Assembly: GCF_018687715.1 (NCBI RefSeq)
Contig: NC_056758.1
Coordinates: 1,736,001 to 1,800,000 of the forward strand
Length of the DNA stretch: 64,000 nucleotides
Direction: 5' to 3'
Source: Carya illinoinensis
Lineage: Eukaryota > Streptophyta > Magnoliopsida > Fagales > Juglandaceae
The position numbers were made by a program, and so were the translations under genes. Below the pieces are notes generated by a model. The model was given only the letters and a program-made list of their open reading frames with translations, did not search any database and was not told the DNA's origin. Below are positions 49,363 through 64,000 of this stretch, piece by piece (position 1 is the stretch's first letter; the number at the start of each line of letters is the position of its first letter).

Positions 49363-49613
49363 TTATACACGTACGTGATTTCATGGCATAAATTTAAAAG
49401 AGCATTAATCAGAATCCCACCAGAAAGTCAATCTTTTCACCATTACTCCACCTCGACCTGTTTGGTCTCAACAAACTCTCTCCAACATCATTTCTCTTCA
49501 TCTCTATTCCACGATGACTTTTAATTTGTCTCGTCAATTTTATTAACTGGCCATCATGTGCATGTTTTCCCCATATATCTTCCATGAGATCGAAAGGGAT
49601 AGGAGAGAAAGTA
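48901..49613. repeat. Intergenic, low-complexity tracts upstream of transporter D
   Basis: Contains poly(A) (about 49323-49361), (AAT)n (49271-49303) and a GAGAGAGA run near 49054. The final 200 bases should hold the promoter/5' UTR of transporter D; no clear TATA box. No gene. Confidence 0.7.
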
Positions 49614-55185
<5,572 letters not shown>

Positions 55186-55450
55186 AGTCCAAGAAATACT
55201 AGGGAATATTTTTTTCCTGATACATTTAAAATATATATGTTGTAATCATATTTCCATTATTGCGTATTTATGAAACTTCTTGAGACGGCAGTACTTCTCG
55301 TCTTTGCTAATTCATAATTAAACTGTCTGTACAAACTTCATTAGTAACAAAAGTACTTGCGGATTTATCACTTGTTAATGCTGGTGAATCATTTAACAAT
55401 CTGCAGAATGCAGGTACGTTAATTTAATGCTTTTTTAATGAAAAATAATA

Positions 55451-55522
55451 CCAGATCAGACAAAGGGCCAAACACTAGAAGAAATACATGCAACCATTAA
55501 TCCATTTTCAGCACAAAGATAA
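55451..55522 (+). pseudogene. Relic of an ERD6-like last exon
   Basis: Reads PDQTKGQTLEEIHATINPF... to a TAA, matching the PETKGRxLEEIxASITxF end of genes C and D. Only the last 23 codons are recognisable. It lies 265 bases after the stop of gene D, so it marks a further lost tandem copy or a partial duplication. Confidence 0.7.
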
Positions 55523-55639
55523 ATTTTGCATGCCCGGTATTACTGCAGCCATTATGATCTGTCTTTGAATGAACAAAATGACTGGGAAAAAAAAAAGGGA
55601 AGAAAAAGAAAAGAAACAACCATTGTGGCATGGTAAAGA

Positions 55640-56035
55640 GAAATAGGGCCTGGTTATTCCATCAAGTATGGTTCTTAAGGGGATATTTCATGTTCAACTT
55701 TTCCTCTCATCTCATCCCATCCCATCCCATCTCATCTCATTTCTTTCATAAACATCATTTAAACACAAACACTACTTTCAAACTAATCATTACAATTTTT
55801 TCAAATTTTTAAATAAAAAATAATTTAACTTTTTCAAATTTTAAAACAAAATTATATTAAAAAATTATATTCTAACAATATTTTAACTTTATCATATATT
55901 TTTTTTTTAACTTTTTCTCTTTCTTTTTTCAAAACCCAATAAATACTTAATTCAAACTATCTCACTACTATTCACAAACCATCTTATTTCTATTTACAAA
56001 ATTCTCACTTCATCTTATTTCTCAAGCATCCAATT
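55640..56035 (+). mobile_element. AT-rich MITE, family 1 copy
   Basis: CATCTCATCCCATCCCATCC near the start, the ATATTCTAACAATATTTTAA core, and CACTTCATCTTATTTCTCA at the end. The longest copy in the window. Non-coding. Confidence 0.55.
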
Positions 56036-56807
56036 TAATCTAGTAAAGTTTGGAGACATCAAAATTTGTTTGTGGCTTAGACCCCTAACTTCGAGAATAT
56101 TATTATTATTAGTGCAATTATTTTCTAAAGATTTTTGTGGGATTGATGATCTGATCCCAAAAAAATTTGTTGCCATTTTTTAATAGATTTTCAATGAAAC
56201 TTGGGCCATAAAATGGACAAGCCGGAACACCATATTAAGCTTACTTATTACTTATTATATACCCTTCTACAACCAACATACCCTTATTTTCATCGTTTGA
56301 AATTTAATTATCTACAGCTCTGTAGGTGTAGATATATTGTCGAACTACGTAAATGTTGTATTGTGTATGATTAATTTTTCTTTTTCATTTTTCTTCTCAT
56401 CATTCCTAACATCTTTGCCAAAGGGTCAAAAAATTATTAATTTGATGGCTTTCTCCGATTTATGATGTAAATTAGGTGAGAAATTAATGAAACCCTGATC
56501 AAGGAACCTCAGTCATTGCAGATTGAGAAGAAAACTAAATAGAATGAAGAAGTGTCCACATAGAGAAAACAGTTCCAACAAGCAAACAATTAGCTTTTCC
56601 TTTGTGATCCAAAGTTTATATATCAAGTAGCTTATGTAATTGATGAAAAGTATGTCATTTCGTAAGGCACACAAATTTAAGCAAAAAGTAGAAGTCCCTG
56701 ACGCTATCCCTCTAAGTAAAAGGCCCCTAAACACCACACAATCCACATGCTTATGCCAATTAGGCACATCCGCGGCTCCGCCCAATCTCCAGTCCTAATT
56801 GATTTTC

Positions 56808-56815
56808 TATAAAGA
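56808..56815 (+). promoter_or_regulatory. Possible TATA box of the first DMP gene
   Basis: CTATAAAG lies 48-55 bases upstream of the ATG at 56863, in a suitable core-promoter position with a CT-rich stretch (TCTCTCTACCTCTC) just downstream. Confidence 0.45.
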
Positions 56816-56862
56816 ATGACCCGAAATCATGTCTCTCTACCTCTCTTTAATTCTCTCCCTCC

Positions 56863-57459
56863 ATGGCTGAACCATCTGTTTCACAACCACATGACCCGCA
56901 GCCAGTACAACCGCCTAGCCGTGGCACAAACCATCCGGTCAACAACACCCTAGCCAGTGTGGCCAATCTTGCTAACCTTTTACCCACTGGCACTGTCCTT
57001 ACGTTTCAAGTACTCACACCTACATTCTCCAACAATGGCTCCTGCAATCTTTTCAACAAGTGCCTCACCGCAAGCATCATCGTATTCTGCGCCATCTGTT
57101 GCTTGTTATCGTCGTTTACCGATAGCTTTGCAGACAAGGATGGAAAGGTTTACCATGGGATCGCCACGACCAAAGGCCTGTACATATTTAACGCAGACAA
57201 CTACTCAAGCTGCGAGGACACGAAAAATCTGGACAAGTTTAAACTCAGTTTTATAGATTTTGTTCACGCATTTGTCTCATTGTTCGTGTTCATGATCTTC
57301 GCTGTTAGCGACTCAAGTGTGCAAAGTTGTTTCTTTCCTGGAGCAGGAGCTAATGAGAAAGTACTGATAATGAATCTGCCATTAATAGCCGGGGTATTGT
57401 CGAGCTTTGTGTTCACTATTTTTCCAACTAGACGTAAAGGCATAGGATTTTCGCACTAA
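56863..57459 (+). CDS. DMP family (DUF679) membrane protein, 198 aa, intronless
   Basis: A single exon, typical of the DMP family, whose members are four-pass membrane proteins of the tonoplast, ER or plasma membrane; some act in senescence or in gamete fusion. Residues 1-30 are a Pro/Gln-rich cytosolic tail. The domain starts near residue 33 with ANLANLLPTGTVLTFQ. Membrane segments fall at about 38-55, 68-90, 132-152 and 167-188. The conserved LSSFTDSF follows segment 2 and the C-terminus is IFPTRRKGIGF. Length is normal for the family. Its closest visible relative is the C-terminal part of the gene at 60047. Which DMP subclass it belongs to cannot be told from this alone. Confidence 0.92.
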   Translation: MAEPSVSQPHDPQPVQPPSRGTNHPVNNTLASVANLANLLPTGTVLTFQVLTPTFSNNGSCNLFNKCLTASIIVFCAICCLLSSFTDSFADKDGKVYHGIATTKGLYIFNADNYSSCEDTKNLDKFKLSFIDFVHAFVSLFVFMIFAVSDSSVQSCFFPGAGANEKVLIMNLPLIAGVLSSFVFTIFPTRRKGIGFSH

Positions 57460-57599
57460 TAATGCAAAATATAGGTTTATAATATAAAAATAATTATCAT
57501 AGTACGAAATTTACTTATTTTCTCAAGAGAGTTGCACCAAATTTGCGCACTCTAGTGCATGACAATACATGAGTTATAGCTAGTGCGCTTCTCACACAA

Positions 57600-57740
57600 T
57601 TAATGTATTTGAAAGTTGAATTCATGAAAGCTATTGGAAGGGATATTTCGTCCCCACGTATTAATGGGCAATTAATGCATGTGAAAGTTGAATTTATGAA
57701 AGCTATTGGAAGGGATATTTAGTCCCACGTATTAATGGGC
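57600..57740. repeat. Two-copy tandem repeat, about 70 bp
   Basis: The unit containing GAAAGCTATTGGAAGGGATA and CACGTATTAATGGGC occurs twice head to tail (57600-57671, 57672-57740) with a few changes, just 3' of the first DMP gene. Confidence 0.85.
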
Positions 57741-59964
57741 CCAGTTTAATGAAAGCTCAATAGCTGAGTGCGAGTTCAAGCATGGGTCTTGTTAAAATAC
57801 ATTGTAAATAACAGATAACGGATTCTCTGATTGATCAATAAGGTAACTACTCTTATTAATATAGAGAGTCTTGATCAAGATATATTTTAGAGATTGGTCG
57901 TCATCATTATTATCACATTGGTCTCTATAAATAATACTTAAAGGTAACACATTTACATATTTATTCACATATTTATATTGAGATTACTTATCTAATTTAG
58001 GTATTGGAGTTAGATCCACTGGGCAGTCTGTGCTGTCCTCTCATTTCATTGTAGGTTATATGTACAGTTAATTGTATAAAACAAGTCCTTAACAGCTATG
58101 TATGCATGCATGTATCCTCGTTAAGGAATTTATATCCTAATATTTTTTCATAAAAAAAAAAGAAGGAAAAGAAAAAGTTTCTTAGATTTTTATACTATTT
58201 TGAACTTTTTTTAAGTTCTCAATTTTTTTTTACTGATGTATTGATGACACGATGCACATAAACAGTATATACAAAAGTTAATTAATATTTAATCAATTAA
58301 AGGTTAATACACAGATTGAGTTTAATCATCAAAGTGGAACCCATAATGAATAAATAGTAGAAAATAAAGGTATTTGAGTGAATCTGTCTTAAAATAAAAC
58401 AAGAGATCAAGGTACTATTTTAGCATATAACCCGAAAAGAATACTAGAAAGATGATGAATCGAGTTCTTTGCACGATTATATGTACTTTATTCTCAGTCC
58501 ATTAAATAGCATTTAACTATGACAATATGCTTAAAAAAAAAAAACAAAAAACACTGTGACAATATACGATCGAGGAGGATCAGTTCTCCCCATGTTGTAT
58601 GGCTAACTAATTGTCTTAATCTGATAAATATTTTTTGAGATTCTGGAGTAGTGATATATGACAGAAACAAGCTCATGGAGCACCAGCTTGTAATTTAGTG
58701 GTTGACATGATATTGAATGATGATGGAATTAGTATATATACTTTCCCTCATGATCATGTGCATGTACATGATTTAGATTGAATTAACAACCATGGCTCCA
58801 AATCAAGACAACTTTTTAAAAATAGTAATATAATTTTTAGCAAGGTAATTAAAGAATTAGCAACTCTTCAATAAATTTTTTAAAAACCAAATAAGAAATT
58901 TTTAGGGAGAATGAATTTGAATCAAAGTGGAAATAAATGTTTATTCTCTATATAAAATATATAACTAGGTTTAAAAGAAAGTATTAATTGATCGAGAATC
59001 TTCCATAATTAATGTCACTTTTCTGAAACATAAAATAATGGAGTCTAATACTTATAACAATTAGTTCATTAATTAAGGGCCATCTTTTATATAACTCCAA
59101 ATTAATGTAAATGCTTTATTGCATGATTAGCCCTTAACTCCAAATTAAGGGCCATTTGCTGACGCTGCACCTGGATGCATGAGGCTCAACGTCACAATGG
59201 AATGGAACTTTTGTTTTAATACGAGCAGTATGCATTTTATTTTTTTATTTTTCTTTTTGTACACATTTTTTTAATCATAATAAACATTTTTTAAAAAATA
59301 AAAAAATTACAACATTATTTAAAAAGATTTCCTTCATCATTAAGTACTAAAAAAAAAAAAAATTGGAGAGACACATTCGGGATACTAGGATTTCTCTTTT
59401 AATATAAAAAAAAAAAAATGAATTACACGTGCATTTTGTTAAAAGTAAATTGATAAATTTATATAATTTGAATTGGTAATTTATAAAGTTACGGTTGATT
59501 TATAAATTTATTTTTATGATATCACTTTGTTGTTGTAGAACTTCTCTTCCCCTAATTAACAAGTATTAAATCATTTTTAAATTTTTAGTCGAATTTGATA
59601 ACTTTAAACATGGAGAAAGATAGACATCAAATAAAATAAAATAAATATTATAGAATTCAATACTTTATATATGGATCTATTTTTCTTTGTTTTAAACCTA
59701 TTAAATTTGAACAAAAACTTTACCTTGTGTGTTGAGAGAAAATAAACAAAAATGTTAAAAATTAAGTCTCGCTCCCTCCTAATTTTCTATATAAGTTTTG
59801 CTACGTATAAATAAAATTACGTATTAATCTGTATATTAATACTGATTTTTTATATTTAAAATTTAAATTAATATTATTTTTAATAAAATCTACTTTTTGA
59901 CCAACCATATTAAATTGATACATATATTAATATACAGTTATACTTACAACTAGATTTTTCTTTT
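57741..59964. other. AT-rich intergenic DNA between the two DMP genes
   Basis: No gene recognised. Contains a family-2 MITE (59790-59955) and several poly(A) or poly(T) tracts. Confidence 0.6.
59790..59955 (-). mobile_element. AT-rich MITE, family 2 copy, adjacent to DMP promoter
   Basis: Inverted relative to the copies at 12490 and 50845. It ends about 10 bases before the TATA box of the second DMP gene, so it supplies the immediate upstream promoter DNA. Confidence 0.5.
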
Positions 59965-59965
59965 T

Positions 59966-59973
59966 ATATATAA
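59966..59973 (+). promoter_or_regulatory. TATA box of the second DMP gene
   Basis: TATATAAA, 74-81 bases upstream of the ATG at 60047, followed by a CT-rich 5' leader (CTCTCTCTCT at 60013-60032). Confidence 0.65.
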
Positions 59974-60046
59974 AGCTTTCACCCATGCCAAGACACTTAC
60001 TCAAAACTCAACCCTCTCTCTCTCTCTCTCTCCCTCGATCTCTCCA

Positions 60047-61489
60047 ATGGCTGATTCAAGTACTCCTCTCAATCAACCAATTACGGTGCCATCTGAGTCA
60101 ACTCATAACAATCAACCCCTGCAAAACCAGGGCTCCAGCCCCCAGCTGCCGCCGCAAGACCTTATCCATCAACTCTCAGGCGCAGCTGAGTCTATCATCA
60201 AACAACTAATCGCATCGCTGCCACCTGAGCCTAACTCGGCCCTTTTCCTGGCTAAAGTATTATCTCTGGCGTTGACACAATCAAACCCATCACCACCAAA
60301 ACACGACGCCTCCGCAATCAACTTCAGGCCTGAACTTCCTTCATTGTCAGGCAGCCTTGGCTTGATTAATGACTTGTTGATGATATTGAACCAGAGCTCC
60401 AGTTCCCAGCCGGCGGCGGCAAACGTTAACAATCAATTAGTTCAAGCGTTGCTGCCGCGGCCTGCTTATAATTACCCCAATAGGGTTCTGCCACCAGCGC
60501 CTGCGGACGGCCAAACTTTGAACCAGGACAACAACCAGGAGCGGAATGTACCCCACTTCGCCATCGACATAGTTGAACCAGTACCTCTGTCACAACCAGA
60601 CTCATCAACTGTTAATGCAGCGCCTAATTATCCGCCACCTCCTTCCGTATCCCCACCTACTCAGTACCAAGTCTCAAACCCCATGGTTGCAGCACCATCT
60701 TTTGGAAATCTACCGAACCCAGTTGCGACTGTAGTACAGCCACAAATATTACAAGATATGAAAGAAACCCAACAAAGCCCTGTTCCTCCTCAACCATCGG
60801 CACAACCACCGCCACCACCATCACCGAAACAGAGCCCAGAGCATCATCAAGAGAACCCAAACCCACCGTTACCTAGCCCGCATGAACCAATGCCAGTGCA
60901 AACAGTCCCGCAACAAGGACCACTAATAACCCGGCCTGGCTTCCGCAAAAAAAACGTAGCTAAGACAGCATCCAACCTGGCAAACCTTTTACCCACCGGC
61001 ACAGTCCTTGCATTTCAATCCCTAGTACCATCTCTTTCCAACAGTGGAAAATGCAGTATCTTCCACAGGTACCTCATTGGATTCGTCATTGCAGTTTGTG
61101 CTGCCACTTGTTTTCTCTCTTCTTTCACTGATAGTTTCGAACATAACGAAAAATTATACTATGGTTTCGCCACATGCAATGGCCTTTGCGTCTTTAACTA
61201 CGAAAATCGTGTCGAAGAAGAATTAAACATCAGCAAGGAGTTGGAGAAGTATAAAATGGAACCCTTAGACTTTATTCATGCATTTGGTTCCCTCTTTGTG
61301 TTCTTGATCTTTGCTATTAGCAGTTCCGATGTGCTAGCTTGTTTCTTCCCCGAAGCAGGTGAAAACGACAAGTACTCTGTTGTCGTGTATTTGCCACTGG
61401 TGGCCGGAGTTTTGTCCAGCTTCTTGTTCTCCATTTTTCCGACTAAACGTAAAGGGTTTGGGTACTCTGATCAGGGACGCCGCCCGTGA
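60047..61489 (+). CDS. DMP (DUF679) membrane protein with long proline-rich N-terminal extension, 480 aa
   Basis: A single intronless ORF. Residues 305-480 are a full DUF679 domain: SNLANLLPTGTVLAFQ, four membrane segments (about 310-328, 342-362, 408-430, 447-467), LSSFTDSF, and IFPTKRKGFGY at the end. It is closely similar to the 198-aa neighbour. Residues 1-304 are an extension rich in Pro, Gln, Ser and Asn, with two leucine-rich helical patches (about 38-77 and 100-118) and PPPPP runs near 245-265. Most DMPs are about 190-250 aa, so this is roughly twice the usual length. The junction is in one open frame with no stop or splice signal needed. An alternative shorter start inside the extension cannot be excluded. 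The extension would lie on the cytosolic side if family topology holds. Confidence 0.88.
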   Translation: MADSSTPLNQPITVPSESTHNNQPLQNQGSSPQLPPQDLIHQLSGAAESIIKQLIASLPPEPNSALFLAKVLSLALTQSNPSPPKHDASAINFRPELPSLSGSLGLINDLLMILNQSSSSQPAAANVNNQLVQALLPRPAYNYPNRVLPPAPADGQTLNQDNNQERNVPHFAIDIVEPVPLSQPDSSTVNAAPNYPPPPSVSPPTQYQVSNPMVAAPSFGNLPNPVATVVQPQILQDMKETQQSPVPPQPSAQPPPPPSPKQSPEHHQENPNPPLPSPHEPMPVQTVPQQGPLITRPGFRKKNVAKTASNLANLLPTGTVLAFQSLVPSLSNSGKCSIFHRYLIGFVIAVCAATCFLSSFTDSFEHNEKLYYGFATCNGLCVFNYENRVEEELNISKELEKYKMEPLDFIHAFGSLFVFLIFAISSSDVLACFFPEAGENDKYSVVVYLPLVAGVLSSFLFSIFPTKRKGFGYSDQGRRP

Positions 61490-64000
61490 TGGTATGTTCC
61501 TGCTTGCTTAAGATCAACATGATATTTGTGGTGCTTCAAGAAACAATATGCATGATTTTATATATATATATATATATAATGACGATATTGTAATAATTTC
61601 TTATATATCCATTAGTTGGGTTGTATGCATGTGGTAATTAATAGTGTTCTCAAGGATGCAATTCTATTATATAGTGAAATAATTTTTATAATTATCAGAT
61701 AGATAAATTTTGTATAAAATTCTGTAAAAACAAATGGGTATATATATATATATGTATATATAAGTGGGATTTCAAAAAAAAGGGTATGAAATAGATTTTT
61801 TTTTTTTTTTTTCACCGGGGCATGATATGGAATTGAGTGTTATTTTACCCATTACAAACTAAAATCTTTCTTATCATGATGACATCTTGATTGATGAAAA
61901 ATAAAATAAAAAAATCATGACAATGCACGTACGGTACTACTGAACCCTCGATGCTAGTTATTTTACGTAGGGGTGAGGCTACTCTGCCGCTCACCCTTAC
62001 CGTTGGGCTTACCATCTAATCTAAAGTGCTTTTTTTTTTTTTTTAAACATTTTTTTAATTACTTTTTTAATCATTAAATAAAAAAAAAATACATCAATAC
62101 ATTTAAAATCACTTTCTTAATCACTAAATAAAAAAAAAATATTTTTTACCCAACAGTCAACCCGGGCGGTCAACCTCAGGCGGCAAAATAGCTTTTTCCT
62201 TTTACATAGGCAAATCCTAAACCCACCTAGCTCGATAGTGTGTCCCGTAACATTTTTATTTTTTTTTATTCTTTTTTTTTACTTAATAATTAAATAAAAA
62301 TTTTTAAGTGATATTATGAATTTTTTAAAAAAATTAAAATTAAAAAAAATTAAACATTCTTGGGACCAAGCTCATCCAAGTATGTAGAACTACTTTTTTA
62401 CATATGAGTAATGCTAGTATGCAGCCAACCAGCGCAGAATTAGAATTTGGTGTCTCAGGAGAGTGATTGGTAAAGTATGCGGTACGTGCCAGCATAAATG
62501 ATATATATTTTTTGTACGTGATTATATAAAAAAATAATCATACGTTATAAAATTATATAGTTAGATAAATTTGCTGCCTCCCATGTGCAAGAATCTTCCA
62601 GATTTGTTTTAACTATTAGATAAACTCTAGAAACTTCTAGCTAGTTAACTGATTAATATGTGATTAAGAACATTTCAAATATTGTAAAGAAAGATTATAT
62701 ACAGGTGATAGACAAGAAATTTAATAAAGTCGAGAATGACCCAAATGAAAAAAAAAAAAAAAAAAAAAAAAAATCATGTAACTATATTATATGTAAGCTC
62801 AAAAAGACAAGAAAAACTTATATATATCATTGATGTGAAACTAAACAAACGGCATAATACACATCAAAAACAAATAAAGAGAGATAGAGATATCAAATCA
62901 AGACTATTATATTAATGCACTTAAAGATATTTGAGTGATATACTATATGTTTAAGTGTTGGGGACCAATATTAAATATTTTAAGAATATTTATATTGAAA
63001 ATTATAATTATATAATATATAAGACTGATTTTTAAAATTTTTGGGGGGCCGTAGCCCCATCAACCTACAACATAGTTCTGCCCCTGCAGCCTACCTTTAA
63101 CCGTTGGGTATTCTTACGAGCATAAATTTATTATCTTAATTTTCTTTTCTCTTCTTTTTTATATATTTTTAATATAGTTAAATATTTTAAAAAAATAAAA
63201 ATATATATTAATATACTAAAAATTACTTTATTAATTATTAAGTAAAGAAAAAAATTAAAAAATAAATAAATACATGAGCAGTCAAAACGATGAGACAAAC
63301 TTAGGCAGCGAACTAACATTTTCTTTTTATATATATATTTATATACTAGAGAACGGCTCCAGGTGCGTTAGCCCTAAAGTACACCTAACATAATGATTTA
63401 AATAAAAAAAATAACAAAATTCAGTAGCATATTTGTCTGGAAAATAAAAATACAGAGTTAAATAAAGGCAAAAAATAATGATAAAAAAAATCTAAATTTC
63501 AACAAAATATGAGTATTGATCTACATCCATATTGGATTATCTATTTACTCTCTATATAATAATAATTTTTTTTTTATTTTTATCAAATTTAATAGTTCTA
63601 CTAATTACAATATTAATAATAATTATATTCTAATCAAATTAATAATATTAAATATTAATATTAATAATTATTATATTATAATTAAATTAATAATTAATAT
63701 TATATATTGTGTGTTTTAAGTATTTTATTAGTTAAGTTTATTTAAAATTGAATTTTATAATAAGAATACTCTAAAGTATTCCTGTTCTAAAGAGTAAAGT
63801 CATTTTTTTATTTAAAAAAATTGAAACAAAAAAAGAAAAGAAAAATGAGTACACTGTCAAAACAAAAGGGACATGAAAAAGATATGTCAATTCATGTGCG
63901 ACGTCGGGCTATTAAGGGCCTTTTAGTAAAATATTATCATTTATTAAATTCTATAAGGGAGCTACACGTCAAATAGTCAATTGTCTTAAGGACCTTTTGG
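61490..64000. other. AT-rich intergenic DNA, repeats, no gene
   Basis: Contains (TA)n tracts (61559-61578, 61739-61760), poly(A)/poly(T) runs (62030-62044, 62749-62773), and related AT-rich blocks at 62030-62130, 62265-62345 and 63110-63250, each with TTTTTTAATCATTAAATAAA-like sequence. Those blocks resemble 13545-13690 and 18890-19060 and may be another decayed MITE family. ORFs here are low-complexity. Confidence 0.55.

Noticed and set aside
59985..60209. 74-codon ORF overlapping the start of the extended DMP gene
   Set aside because: Different frame; the DMP frame carries the conserved domain.

Overview
This is plant nuclear DNA: AT-rich, with GT-AG introns, long intergenic microsatellites, LTR retrotransposons primed by tRNA-Met or tRNA-Asp, a plant L1-type LINE, and several MITE families. 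One MITE family (AT-rich, with CATCTCATCTCAT-like ends) is one I associate with Fagales, especially Juglandaceae such as walnut and hickory. That placement is inference. No bacterial or organellar features were seen.

The backbone is a same-strand local cluster of ERD6-like monosaccharide transporters (MFS, 12 membrane segments). Copy A (1829-5899) is a 5'-truncated pseudogene. Copy B (14396-22648) is complete, but its central-loop exon has decayed, so the spliced product would be about 31 codons short with the frame kept. A partial pseudogene (23728-29694) has a Copia element inserted in one exon. Copies C (31226-35268) and D (49614-55185) are complete 18-exon genes of 469 and 471 codons. A last-exon relic lies at 55451-55522. 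Downstream are two intronless DMP (DUF679) membrane-protein genes, 56863-57459 (198 aa) and 60047-61489 (480 aa). The second carries an unusual proline-rich N-terminal extension of about 300 residues.

Mobile DNA fills most of the rest. The left edge holds a minus-strand fragment of an endogenous caulimovirid (primer site, leader, movement-protein ORF) that meets a (TA)n tract just where copy A is truncated. A 1656-bp solo-LTR-like insertion with a TSD lies at 6280-7935. Two near-identical 0.97-kb direct repeats lie at 8454-10692. A nearly intact Copia (24333-29322) has unequal LTRs and one nonsense codon in RNase H. A non-autonomous Ty3/Gypsy element with only gag-protease (38606-45258, two 1269-bp LTRs) is nested inside an old minus-strand L1 LINE (about 37190-48900).

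The most striking observation is that the unrelated Copia and Gypsy LTRs share a CTCGAGCG-rich block directly upstream of their TATA boxes. This looks like a promoter module exchanged between superfamilies or acquired convergently. The other leading points are the exon loss in transporter B and the extended DMP protein.
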